A DNA stretch of 38,410 nt, from assembly GCF_017794765.1 (NCBI RefSeq), contig NZ_CP051236.1, positions 3,134,225 through 3,172,634 of the forward strand, read 5' to 3'. The notes under the pieces were generated by a model. The model searched no databases. It saw only the letters and a program-made list of their open reading frames with translations, and was not told the DNA's origin. Position 1 is the first letter of the stretch. Each line of letters starts with the position of its first letter. This DNA comes from Nitratireductor sp. GTDB lineage: Bacteria > Pseudomonadota > Alphaproteobacteria > Rhizobiales > Rhizobiaceae. A program made the position numbers and the translations under genes. Shown here piece by piece: positions 17,743 through 25,203 of the stretch.

Positions 17743-18633
17743 ATGGATGTGCCTGCAGAACCTGCCGAAACTGCCCTTGCCGACCTGATCGATCGTCTGC
17801 ATCAGCGTGGGCGTGCTCGTGTCTGGTCTCTGGTCATCACCCTGTTCGGCGACGCCATTGTGCCGCGCGGCGGCGAAGCGCCCCTTGCGGGACTTCAGGA
17901 GGTCATGGCGCGGCTTGGCATTGAGGCGGGAGCCCTGCGCACGGCCATGTCGCGACTTGCCAGCGACGGCTGGGTGGTGCGCGAGCGACGCGGCCGCAAC
18001 TCCTTTTTCTCCCTCGACAAGCACGGTCAGCACGCCTTTGATCTTGCGACCCGTCGCATCTATGCGGCCGGGCCACCCGCCTGGGATGGTTCGTGGACTG
18101 TTGCTATCGCCGCACCCGGCAGCAATGGCGTGCATGATGCCACCCTGAAGGACGGCGGATTTCTCAAGATCGCCGATGGAATCTATCTCCTTCCACGCAC
18201 CGTTGAGCCACGCGACGGCACGGCACCCGGCGATGCTCCTTTGAGCGAGATGCTGGTGATCCACGGCTCCAGCGCCGAGCACCCCGAAATGCTGCGAAAC
18301 CTCTGGCCCTCAGACGAGATCGCTGGCGCCTATCGCGAACTGGTTGCCGAATATGCGCCGCTGGCTGAGAGCCTTGCTACTGCCCCGCTTCCAAACCCAG
18401 TCGACGCGATGGCCGCGCGAACCCTGCTCATCCATGACTGGCGACGGATCGTCCTGCGCGATCCCGGCCTGCCAATGGCTCTCCTGCCGAAGGACTGGCC
18501 CGGAGAAGAGGCGAGGAGCCTGGTTCACGAGATCTATCGCCGGCTTGTCGCGCCCAGTGAGCGCTGGCTTGATCAGACGGGCCTGCCGCCTCTCAGGAAC
18601 GCCGGCACCTTCCAGCGCCGCTTCGTTGGATAG
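17743..18633 (+). CDS. paaX: PaaX-family phenylacetyl-CoA-responsive repressor
   Basis: A 296-residue PaaX family regulator. The winged-helix part spans about residues 25-95, with WSLVITLFGDAIVPRGGE, RTAMSRLASDGWVVRERRGR and NSFFSLDKHGQHAF. The central and C-terminal PaaX domains follow, with WDGSWTVAIAAPG near 125 and a C-terminal EARSLVHEIYRRL. In E. coli and Pseudomonas PaaX represses paa genes until phenylacetyl-CoA binds. ATG 17743 is chosen; a TTG at 17734 in the same frame is possible, and the ribosome-binding site is weak in either case. It follows the TetR gene by 40 nt and converges on the EamA gene with 2 nt between stops. Having both PaaR-like and PaaX in one operon suggests layered control. 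Confidence 0.88.
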   Translation: MDVPAEPAETALADLIDRLHQRGRARVWSLVITLFGDAIVPRGGEAPLAGLQEVMARLGIEAGALRTAMSRLASDGWVVRERRGRNSFFSLDKHGQHAFDLATRRIYAAGPPAWDGSWTVAIAAPGSNGVHDATLKDGGFLKIADGIYLLPRTVEPRDGTAPGDAPLSEMLVIHGSSAEHPEMLRNLWPSDEIAGAYRELVAEYAPLAESLATAPLPNPVDAMAARTLLIHDWRRIVLRDPGLPMALLPKDWPGEEARSLVHEIYRRLVAPSERWLDQTGLPPLRNAGTFQRRFVG

Positions 18634-18635
18634 GT

Positions 18636-19580
18636 TTACCTTTCGGGCGACAACGCCAGAATGATCAATCCAAAGATGGTGAGAACTGCGCCTGCCATGA
18701 CGGAGAGGCTTGCCCATCCATGGCCCAGCAACCCCTCGATCAGAATGATCAATGTCGGGGTCAGATAATTGTAGGCAAGCACTTTGGAGGCCGGGAGCCG
18801 CAAAGCTGCAAATTGCAGCAGGAAGAATGTGCCGGCCGTGGTGAAGATTGCCAGATAGACGATCGTGACCCAGGCGATCGGAGGCAAATCGGACCAATCC
18901 GTTGCGATGATTTCTCCAACGCCGAACAGGGCAATCAGGATGCCGGTTGCCAGGAGCGTCCAGAAGGTGAAAGCGATGACCGGTTCTCCGCGATTGTAGA
19001 ACCGAACCAGCGATGCATAGGCGGCGTGCGCCACCACGCCGGCGAAGAAAATCACTTCCCCCTTCCCCAGGTCGAAGCGGCGCATTGCCTCGATGTTTCC
19101 GTCAAAGATGACCCAGACAGATCCCAGCCCGGCAAGGATCAGGCTCGGAATGACCCAGCCGCGCGGCACCTGACGCAGGATCAGAAAGCCAAAGAATGCG
19201 CTCAGAAGCGGCATCAGCGTGAAGATGGCACCGGTGGAAACGGGATTCGTGACACGCAGCGCCATGAACATGCTGACGAAATAAAACGCCATCAACCCGC
19301 CAAGGATGACAAAACGCCAGGGCGAGCGCGGGACAGGCAAAGGCTGGCGCAGCACCACCTTGACGACCATACCCATGAACATGATCCCGATCAGGAATCG
19401 AGCTGCATTGAGCGCCATTGGGCCAATATGCGGCACTGCAAGCGCGCCCAGCGAAAACGACACGGCGACCAGCGATGCGAAGCCGAGCATGGCCAGATGT
19501 CCGAGGCGCTTTTGTGCCCCTGTCGCGCTTGTGCGGTGCGCAGCGCGGCGCGCCGCTTTCGTGTCCACGGTGTCGGTCAA
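18636..19580 (-). CDS. EamA/DMT-family transporter, TTG start
   Basis: An integral membrane protein of 314 residues with about ten hydrophobic segments from residue 28 onward, arranged as two EamA repeats. LIGIMFMGMVVKVVL, YFVSMFMALRVTNPVSTGAI and the second-half FFLLQFAALRLPASKVLAYN are typical of the drug/metabolite transporter superfamily, many members of which export amino acids or metabolites. The start seems to be TTG at 19580 because GGGGAGG lies 6-7 nt upstream, while the first in-frame ATG is at residue 32, inside the first membrane segment. Substrate cannot be inferred. It is transcribed towards paaX and away from no divergent partner. Confidence 0.85.
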   Translation of the reverse strand: MTDTVDTKAARRAAHRTSATGAQKRLGHLAMLGFASLVAVSFSLGALAVPHIGPMALNAARFLIGIMFMGMVVKVVLRQPLPVPRSPWRFVILGGLMAFYFVSMFMALRVTNPVSTGAIFTLMPLLSAFFGFLILRQVPRGWVIPSLILAGLGSVWVIFDGNIEAMRRFDLGKGEVIFFAGVVAHAAYASLVRFYNRGEPVIAFTFWTLLATGILIALFGVGEIIATDWSDLPPIAWVTIVYLAIFTTAGTFFLLQFAALRLPASKVLAYNYLTPTLIILIEGLLGHGWASLSVMAGAVLTIFGLIILALSPER

Positions 19581-19618
19581 GCCCGCCTCCCCTTATCCCC
19601 CCAGTCTTTAAAGAAAAG

Positions 19619-19646
19619 GCCCGCAAACCGAAACCGGTTTGCGGGC
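19619..19646 (-). terminator. Rho-independent terminator of the Rrf2-AhpD-DoxX operon
   Basis: Arms GCCCGCAAACCG and CGGTTTGCGGGC pair over 12 bp with a 4-nt loop. Read leftward, the stem is followed by TTTTCTTTA. It begins 26 nt after the DoxX stop, so it ends that operon and shields the downstream EamA gene, which must have its own promoter in the short gap. Confidence 0.85.
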
Positions 19647-19671
19647 ACTTTGCAAGATTATCGCCAGGTGA

Positions 19672-20046
19672 TCAGCCATTGGCCAAGGCCAGCAGAAAAC
19701 TCCCCGCAAGTGCCGTGTTGGTGATCACACCATTGAGGTGAGCGACCCGCTCCTCCCCCTGATAATCCCAGAAATTGTGAAAGATGAGGGTTGCAACAAT
19801 CAGGAACGCAATCAACGCCAATGCGGCAAATGCGGAATACAGACCGAGGATCAGCAGGAACCCGGCCACGCACTGGATCGCAATACCGGTCATCAGCACC
19901 AATGAAGCCAGAGGCACCCCACGCGCGCGAAGAGCGTCCGTCAGAAAGGGCATACTGCCCAAATTGCGCAATCCTGCGAAGACGAAGGCTCCACCAAGAA
20001 GCAGACGCCCCAGAACGGGAATGAACGCTGGTACTGCTTCAAACAT
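19672..20046 (-). CDS. DoxX-family membrane protein
   Basis: A 124-residue membrane protein with four hydrophobic segments. LGRLLLGGAFVFAGLRNLG at the start and a late FHNFWDYQGEERVAHLNGVI are DoxX-family features. Start ATG 20046 has GGGGTCGATC upstream; a TTG at 20058 is in frame but less likely. It is the last gene of the Rrf2-AhpD-DoxX operon and is followed by a strong terminator. DoxX proteins are linked to quinone and thiol redox balance in some bacteria, but the exact role of this one is unknown. Confidence 0.85.
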   Translation of the reverse strand: MFEAVPAFIPVLGRLLLGGAFVFAGLRNLGSMPFLTDALRARGVPLASLVLMTGIAIQCVAGFLLILGLYSAFAALALIAFLIVATLIFHNFWDYQGEERVAHLNGVITNTALAGSFLLALANG

Positions 20047-20088
20047 GATCGACCCCAATCATTTGCAGATAAATTGGCCGCAACATCC

Positions 20089-20556
20089 CTACGCTACCTC
20101 CCGCACGGCATCCGGAATGACCGGGTGTACGGAACGAAACGGTATGGCAATCCGGTTCCAGACATTGATCAGGCCGACCAGAACCGTGAGCTGCACCAGC
20201 TCCGCTTCAGAAAAATGCTCGAGCATGTTTTCATAGATCTCATCCTCCACCGGTCCATCGGAAATCCTGGTGAGACGTTCGGTCCACGCGAGGGCCGCGC
20301 GCTCCCGATCCGTAAACAGGGGCGATTCCCGCCAGGCCGATACGAGATGAACACGTTGTTCGCTCTCGCCATCCCTCCGCGCCTCGCGCGTATGCATGTC
20401 GACGCAATAGCTGCAACCATTAATCTGCGATGCGCGCAGGTTCACCAGATGGATCAACCCGCGATCAAGCCCGGATTTATCCACGGCCTTCTTCAGATCA
20501 AGCACGGCGCCGATCAGTTCGGGCTGAGTTTTCATGTAGTTCAGACGTTCCTGCAT
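20089..20556 (-). CDS. AhpD-like carboxymuconolactone decarboxylase family protein
   Basis: A 155-residue cytoplasmic all-helical protein. The redox motif CSYCVDMHT (C48, C51, H55) is the AhpD CxxCxxxH signature, which marks this as a peroxidase-associated or alkylhydroperoxidase-like member and not a true lactone decarboxylase. The flanking LVNLRASQINGC and ERAALAWTERLTRIS are typical. Start ATG 20556 follows GAAGGACAC. It lies between the Rrf2 gene (36 nt upstream) and the DoxX gene (42 nt downstream). Probable role: thiol-based peroxide or electrophile response. Its position near aromatic genes is not evidence for protocatechuate metabolism. Confidence 0.88.
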   Translation of the reverse strand: MQERLNYMKTQPELIGAVLDLKKAVDKSGLDRGLIHLVNLRASQINGCSYCVDMHTREARRDGESEQRVHLVSAWRESPLFTDRERAALAWTERLTRISDGPVEDEIYENMLEHFSEAELVQLTVLVGLINVWNRIAIPFRSVHPVIPDAVREVA

Positions 20557-20592
20557 GGTCGTGTCCTTCTCTTCTTAAATGCGGGCACAGCC

Positions 20593-21084
20593 CTATGGAC
20601 GTTGATGGCGCTCCACAAAGGCGCAGCCAAAAGCGAGCGAACGGGGATCCGCGCTCGCCTGATAGTCGGAAATCACATCTGAAAGCCGCGTCTTGCGAAG
20701 TTCGGCGCGGTAAGCCTGCTCGGCCCGCAGCATGGCAGCGTTGATACCGCATGGTTTCGCATAGGCCTTCCGATCCAGAGCCCCCGGCCCGCGCTGGCGG
20801 ATTTCCGCGCAGCGAAAGGCGGGCTTGGGACCCTCGATGGCCAACACCACATCAAGCAGCGTGACCGCATCCGCAGAACGCGCCAACCGGTAGCCGCCAT
20901 GCGGACCGGGGACGGACTCCAGAAGGCCCGCCGCCGTGAGCTGCTTGAGATGTTTCAGGAGATAGCTTTGTGAAAGACCGTGATATTCGGCAAGCGCACT
21001 GGCGGGCATGGTTCGCCCCTCATCAAGCTGCGCAAGAAGCGTGGCACAATGAATTGCTGCCTCGACACCTTCGCTCAGTTTCAT
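20593..21084 (-). CDS. Rrf2-family transcriptional regulator
   Basis: A 163-residue regulator. The winged helix is visible in LAEYHGLSQSYLLKHLKQL (31-49) and GPHGGYRLARSADAVTLLDV (60-79), the Rrf2 signature. Two cysteines fall in the sensing region, C92 (FRCAEI) and C112 (KPCGIN), with a third, C154, near the end. Cluster-binding Rrf2 proteins such as NsrR and IscR use three cysteines spaced more tightly, so this is more likely a thiol or redox sensor than a confirmed Fe-S protein. Start ATG 21084 follows GGGAGATT. It leads the AhpD-DoxX operon, and a dyad at 21102-21116 could be its own operator. Confidence 0.9.
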   Translation of the reverse strand: MKLSEGVEAAIHCATLLAQLDEGRTMPASALAEYHGLSQSYLLKHLKQLTAAGLLESVPGPHGGYRLARSADAVTLLDVVLAIEGPKPAFRCAEIRQRGPGALDRKAYAKPCGINAAMLRAEQAYRAELRKTRLSDVISDYQASADPRSLAFGCAFVERHQRP

Positions 21085-21101
21085 TCCAATCTCCCTATTA
21101 T

Positions 21102-21116
21102 GGATAATTAATATCC
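21102..21116. promoter_or_regulatory. AT-rich dyad upstream of the Rrf2 gene
   Basis: GGATAATTAATATCC is an imperfect palindrome with 5-bp outer arms (GGATA/TATCC) located 18 bp upstream of the Rrf2-family start codon. Rrf2 regulators commonly bind AT-rich dyads of this kind in their own promoter. It would also overlap the promoter -10 or leader. Confidence 0.45.
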
Positions 21117-21242
21117 TGGATTTTAAATATCTACAATAAGAATAAATCGGTAGCTGCCATCTCCTGACAGATGTCCGTGATTTTTCCTCTATCGGGTAAG
21201 GCGTTTAGTTGCACCAGGGTTAGCGCAAAGGGAACATCGAAA

Positions 21243-21268
21243 GGACGGCGGCAGTATGCCGCCGCCGT
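21243..21268 (-). terminator. Stem-loop after preA
   Basis: GACGGCGGC and GCCGCCGTC pair over 9 bp with an 8-nt loop, starting 6 nt after the preA stop. Read leftward it is followed only by CTTTCGATGTTCCCTTT, a weak T-run, so it may be a terminator or an mRNA-end-stabilising structure. Confidence 0.6.
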
Positions 21269-21274
21269 CTCCCG

Positions 21275-22585
21275 CTATTCCGCAGCCACTTTGGCCGGGT
21301 TGTTGGGATGCGTCGTCCAGTTGGCATAGACGGGCTGAACCGTCTCACCCGTGCGCTTGTCGAGCGCACCGGCGGCCAGCGGCACCATGTCGATACAGCC
21401 TTCCACCGGGCAAACATTGACACAGAGATTGCAGCCGACACATTCCTCTTCGATCACCTCGAAATGGCGTTTTCCGTCCACCATGGCGGTGATCGCCTGG
21501 TGCGACGTGTCCTCGCAGGCGATGTGGCACCGTCCGCATTTGATGCACTGATCCTGATCGATCCGTGCCTTGGTGACGTAGTTCAAATTGAGATACTGCC
21601 AATCGGTCACATTAGGCGTCGCCCGACCGATCACATCATCAAGCGTGGCATGCCCCTTGGCGTCCATCCAGTTTTCGAGCCCCTCGATCATTTCCTCGAC
21701 GATCTTGAAGCCATAGGTCATGGCGGCGGTGCACACCTGCACCGTCCCTGCCCCGAGAGCAAGGAACTCGGCCGCATCGCGCCATGTTGTGATACCGCCG
21801 ATGCCGGAAATAGGTAGACCGGCAGTCTCGGGATCGCGCGCGATCTCAGCCACCATGTTGAGCGCTATGGGTTTGACCGCAGGACCGCAATAGCCGCCAT
21901 GAGATCCCTTGCCGTCGATTGTGGGTTCGGGTGCAAAAGTGTCGAGATCAACCGCCGTGATCGAATTGATCGTGTTGATGAGCGACACCGCATCCGTGCC
22001 GCCGGCATGAGCGGCGCGGGCCGGTTTGCGCACATCGGTGATGTTCGGTGTCAGCTTGGTGATGACCGGCATTCGCGTGGTCTGCTTGCACCAGCGCACG
22101 ACCATCTCGACATATTCGGGCACCTGCCCCACGGCGGAGCCCATGCCGCGCTCGCTCATGCCATGCGGACAGCCAAAATTGAGCTCGATGCCGTCGGCCT
22201 CCGTCTCTTCCACCAAGGGAAGGATCGCCTTCCAGGCAGCCTCCTCACACGGCACCATGAGCGAAACGATCAGCGCGCGATCAGGCCAGTTCTTCTTTAC
22301 CTGCTTGATTTCGCGCAGGTTCAGATAGAGATCGCGGTCGGTGATGAGCTCGATATTGTTGAGGCCGAGAAGCCGGCGATCTGCACCCCAGATCGCGCCA
22401 TAGCGCGGTCCGTTGACATTGACGACCGGTGGCCCCTCCTCGCCAAGCGTCTTCCAGACGACACCACCCCAGCCCGCCTTGAAGGCGCGCTCAACATTGT
22501 AGGCCTTGTCGGTGGGCGGTGCGGAAGCAAGCCAGAAGGGATTTGGAGACTTGATGCCAACGAAATTGCTGCGAATGTCTGCCAT
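21275..22585 (-). CDS. preA: NAD-dependent dihydropyrimidine dehydrogenase subunit PreA
   Basis: Catalytic subunit that reduces uracil and thymine to 5,6-dihydropyrimidines, first step of the reductive pathway. The 436 residues have an FMN-binding dihydroorotate-dehydrogenase-like barrel (about 1-320) with the catalytic cysteine C139 in ELNFGCPHGMSERG, KLTPNITD and SGIGGITTWRDAAEF. A C-terminal 2x[4Fe-4S] ferredoxin domain follows: C347, C350, C353, C357 (CIKCGRCHIAC) and C382, C385, C388, C392 (CVGCNLCVNVCP). The residue before C139 is Gly, where mammalian enzymes and E. coli have Ser. Start ATG 22585 follows GGAGCGAG. It lies 14 nt downstream of preT, with which it forms the enzyme. Confidence 0.95.
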   Translation of the reverse strand: MADIRSNFVGIKSPNPFWLASAPPTDKAYNVERAFKAGWGGVVWKTLGEEGPPVVNVNGPRYGAIWGADRRLLGLNNIELITDRDLYLNLREIKQVKKNWPDRALIVSLMVPCEEAAWKAILPLVEETEADGIELNFGCPHGMSERGMGSAVGQVPEYVEMVVRWCKQTTRMPVITKLTPNITDVRKPARAAHAGGTDAVSLINTINSITAVDLDTFAPEPTIDGKGSHGGYCGPAVKPIALNMVAEIARDPETAGLPISGIGGITTWRDAAEFLALGAGTVQVCTAAMTYGFKIVEEMIEGLENWMDAKGHATLDDVIGRATPNVTDWQYLNLNYVTKARIDQDQCIKCGRCHIACEDTSHQAITAMVDGKRHFEVIEEECVGCNLCVNVCPVEGCIDMVPLAAGALDKRTGETVQPVYANWTTHPNNPAKVAAE

Positions 22586-22599
22586 GGGTTTCTCGCTCC

Positions 22600-23952
22600 T
22601 CAGCCGGCCAATGCGCGATGGATGCTTTCGGCCGCGTCACGTCCCTGTGCGACTGCCGAGACGGTGAGATCGTCGCCGCCGGCGATGCAGTCGCCGCCGG
22701 CCCAGACCTTCGACAACGAGGTTCGACCTTCCTCGTCGACCTTGATGCGATGCCCCTCAAGCGCAATCGATGCGCCGGAGCCGTTTAGAACCCCGGGCTC
22801 GAAAGACTGGCCGATGGCCTTGAACACCTGATCGGCGCGCAGGGTGAGGGTCTCACCGGTGCCGGACAGCTTTCCATCCTTCAACGCCGTGTATTCAAGT
22901 TCGATCCCCGTGACATTGCCATTCTCAGCGAGTATGCGCCGAGGCTGCAGCCAGTGCCGGATGACAACGCCTTTGGAGGCAGCCAGATCCTGCTCGAATT
23001 CGGATGCGTTCATGTGTTCCTGGCCCCGGCGATAGCAGATCGTCACCTCCTCGGCGCCCAGAAGCCGCGCCTGAACGGCAGCATCGATAGCCGTCATCCC
23101 GCCGCCGATCACGACGACACGGCGACCGACCGGCAGGCTGGCGAGATCCTGCGCCTGACGCAGATGTGCGATATAATCCACCGCACTCTCAACACCTTCC
23201 ACATCTTCGCCGTCCGCGCCGAGCGCGTTGACGCCGGCCAGCCCCATGCCGAGAAACACGGCGTCGAAATCCCGGCTAAGGTCACCGAGAGAAAAGTCCC
23301 GCCCCAGCGCCTTGCCTTCCTCAAGCGTGATGCCGCCAATCGCCATCACATAGTCCACCTCGGCCTGGGCGAACCCGTCCGGTGTCTTGTAGGCGGCAAT
23401 GCCGAACTCGTTGAGACCGCCGGGCTTCGGCCTTGCCTCGAAGATCGTGACGTCATGCCCGTGCATGGCCAGACGATGGGCACAGGCAAGCCCCGCAGGA
23501 CCCGCTCCGACAATGGCAACCCGCTTGCCGGTTGGCGCAGCGCGCTCATAAAACTGTGCGCCTGCGGCCATCGCTGCGTCGGTCGCATAGCGTTGCAACC
23601 GGCCGATCTGCACCGGCTTGCCCTCTGCCTCCTCGCGCACGCAGGCTTCTTCGCACAGCGTCTCCGTCGGGCAAACGCGGGCGCACATTCCGCCAAGAAT
23701 GTTCTGATCAAAGATCGTCCTGGCAGAGCCCAGCGGATTGTCCGTCGCGATCTGGCGGATGAACATGGGTATGTCGATTGATGTCGGACACGCCGTCATG
23801 CACGGCGCATCGAAGCAGAAGTAGCAGCGATCCGCCTCCACGGCCGCCTCATGGCGGTCGAGCGGTGGATGCAGGTCGGAGAAGTTCCTCTCGTACTCCT
23901 CGCCGGAAAGGCGGCCGGCGGCGATGCCGTCCGCATAGAGACCATCAGCCAT
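22600..23952 (-). CDS. preT: NAD-dependent dihydropyrimidine dehydrogenase subunit PreT
   Basis: Electron-input subunit passing electrons from NAD(P)H through FAD and Fe-S clusters to PreA. The 450 residues resemble the GltD-like half of dihydropyrimidine dehydrogenase. N-terminal cluster cysteines are C43, C46, C51 and C55 (CYFCFDAPCMTACP) and the later group GGMCARVCPTETLCEEAC. The FAD Rossmann motif is VAIVGAGPAGLACAHRL near residue 148, and the NAD(P) motif is VVVIGGGMTAIDAA near 285. Start ATG 23952 follows AGGGGAAT. It is the first gene of preT-preA, and a RutR-box-like dyad lies 50-65 bp upstream. The operon is 13 kb from the rest of the pathway, separated by aromatic and redox genes. 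Confidence 0.95.
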   Translation of the reverse strand: MADGLYADGIAAGRLSGEEYERNFSDLHPPLDRHEAAVEADRCYFCFDAPCMTACPTSIDIPMFIRQIATDNPLGSARTIFDQNILGGMCARVCPTETLCEEACVREEAEGKPVQIGRLQRYATDAAMAAGAQFYERAAPTGKRVAIVGAGPAGLACAHRLAMHGHDVTIFEARPKPGGLNEFGIAAYKTPDGFAQAEVDYVMAIGGITLEEGKALGRDFSLGDLSRDFDAVFLGMGLAGVNALGADGEDVEGVESAVDYIAHLRQAQDLASLPVGRRVVVIGGGMTAIDAAVQARLLGAEEVTICYRRGQEHMNASEFEQDLAASKGVVIRHWLQPRRILAENGNVTGIELEYTALKDGKLSGTGETLTLRADQVFKAIGQSFEPGVLNGSGASIALEGHRIKVDEEGRTSLSKVWAGGDCIAGGDDLTVSAVAQGRDAAESIHRALAG

Positions 23953-24001
23953 TCCGTATTCCCCTTTTATTATTGGGGAAAGGCTAACGCAGTTTCATTT
24001 T

Positions 24002-24017
24002 TTTATCAATCGGTCAA
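24002..24017. promoter_or_regulatory. Second candidate RutR operator, upstream of preT
   Basis: TTTATCAATCGGTCAA matches 11 of 14 fixed positions of the RutR box, and shares CGGTCAA with the site at 1465-1480. On the transcribed strand it begins with TTGACC, a -35-like hexamer. It is 50 bp upstream of the preT start. The left half is degenerate, so it is weaker evidence than the first site. Confidence 0.45.
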
Positions 24018-24097
24018 ATTTCTGAGCGGCCGTATCTCTTTGATTATTAATATGATTACAAAAATCATGTTTTAAAATGCAGAGACTTCAAAGAGAA

Positions 24098-24117
24098 CGC
24101 CGGCCCATAGGCCGGCG
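24098..24117 (-). terminator. Stem-loop terminator of the SH3b/crystallin gene
   Basis: CGCCGGCC and GGCCGGCG pair perfectly over 8 bp with a 4-nt loop. Read leftward it is followed by TTCTCTTTG. It starts 30 nt after the stop at 24147, upstream of the preT promoter, so it separates the two transcription units. Confidence 0.7.
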
Positions 24118-24146
24118 CATCTGGACGAGCGATCATCAAGGCAACA

Positions 24147-25118
24147 TCAATAGACTTCGATGGAGCGAATATCGTCATTGTAGAAGTCTCTCAGGCGGCG
24201 CATGCTGCGCTCAACCGTTTCACACCAGCCGCTATAGTTGCGTCGTTCACAGATGCGCGCTTGTGCACCGCCTTCAAGACGCACCGAAGCGATGCGCCGT
24301 ACCCATTCACGCGGCAGTGCCGCGCTCCCATCTCCTGCGTCGAAACAGATGCTCGCGCCGCGAAACTCCACACGTTCAAAAAAGCACGCCCGACGCACCG
24401 GCTCTACATCGGGTTCATCCCCTGCGCGCCGACGGAGCACACGGAAAGACGATACCGCATGGCCGCTGCGCACGAACGGCACATCACGCGTGAGCAGACT
24501 GCAGCGTCCATCATGGCCAGGGCGCGAACAGATCTCGACCGTGGTGCGCTGCCCCACACGAACCGAGGCTATGCGCCCTCGCCACCCGGGCGCGACAACG
24601 CGGGCGTCATTGCCTATCCCCACACAATATTGGCGTCCCCTGAAATTCGGGCGGTCATAGAAGCAGGCATTGCGCGGTGTCGGACGACGATCACCGCCAG
24701 CTCCTGCTACCTCGTCAAACGGTTCGTCTCCATTTCGCCCTTGCAATTCACGCATCACGAAATCGAAAATCTCCAGTCCGATGAGCGCACCGACATCGGA
24801 AATGGGGCGATCGCGATAGCGCGAACTGGTATCGCGCAGATAACGGGCAGAGACCCATCCTTTTCGCGCGGCATACCCGACCTCGCACCACTCATAACGT
24901 CGGGTACATCGCAACGTCGAAACACGTGCCCCGCGCGGGATGGTGAGCACGGCGCGATAGCGCCTCCCCGGCCCTTCGCGCATCTTCACATCGGCAGTTG
25001 CCTCCGCGGCGACGCCACGCTGGGCATGAGCTGAACCCGAGAACGGGATCGACAAACCTGCCAGAGCCAGCAGGACAAGTAACATCTGAACAATCCGGGC
25101 AGGCAAGCGACTCTCCAT
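24147..25118 (-). CDS. Secreted SH3b protein with two beta/gamma-crystallin-like motifs pairs
   Basis: A 323-residue exported protein of unknown function. The signal peptide spans about 1-32, ending GSAHA. Residues about 38-98 form a bacterial SH3 type-3 domain (VKMREGPGRRYRAVLTIPRG, WCEVGYAARKGWVSARYL). After a linker come two similar crystallin-like units, 151-228 and 244-323. Each has ACF(Y/F) then F-R-G, a Cys, W..RIASVR, a second Cys, a third Cys and a terminal S-x-V turn: ACFYDRPNFRG...RIASVRVGQ and ACFFERVEFRG...RIASVRLEGG. Six or more cysteines at matching places suggest disulfides. Start ATG 25118 fits the signal peptide; the frame continues upstream to 25247 without support. It follows the ABC ATPase gene by 85 nt. 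SH3b domains often bind peptidoglycan; crystallin units may bind calcium or inhibit proteases. Confidence 0.85.
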   Translation of the reverse strand: MESRLPARIVQMLLVLLALAGLSIPFSGSAHAQRGVAAEATADVKMREGPGRRYRAVLTIPRGARVSTLRCTRRYEWCEVGYAARKGWVSARYLRDTSSRYRDRPISDVGALIGLEIFDFVMRELQGRNGDEPFDEVAGAGGDRRPTPRNACFYDRPNFRGRQYCVGIGNDARVVAPGWRGRIASVRVGQRTTVEICSRPGHDGRCSLLTRDVPFVRSGHAVSSFRVLRRRAGDEPDVEPVRRACFFERVEFRGASICFDAGDGSAALPREWVRRIASVRLEGGAQARICERRNYSGWCETVERSMRRLRDFYNDDIRSIEVY

Positions 25119-25203
25119 TGCGCGTGAACTGGCCCGCGCAAAGTGATGCAAAGTCGTAACGATATCCAGAAGAGATCGCTTAAAATACGTTGCAGGATCG
25201 GGA

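Noticed and set aside
20089..20556. 4-carboxymuconolactone decarboxylase of protocatechuate catabolism
   Set aside because: The CxxCxxxH motif marks the AhpD-like redox branch, and no pca genes are nearby.
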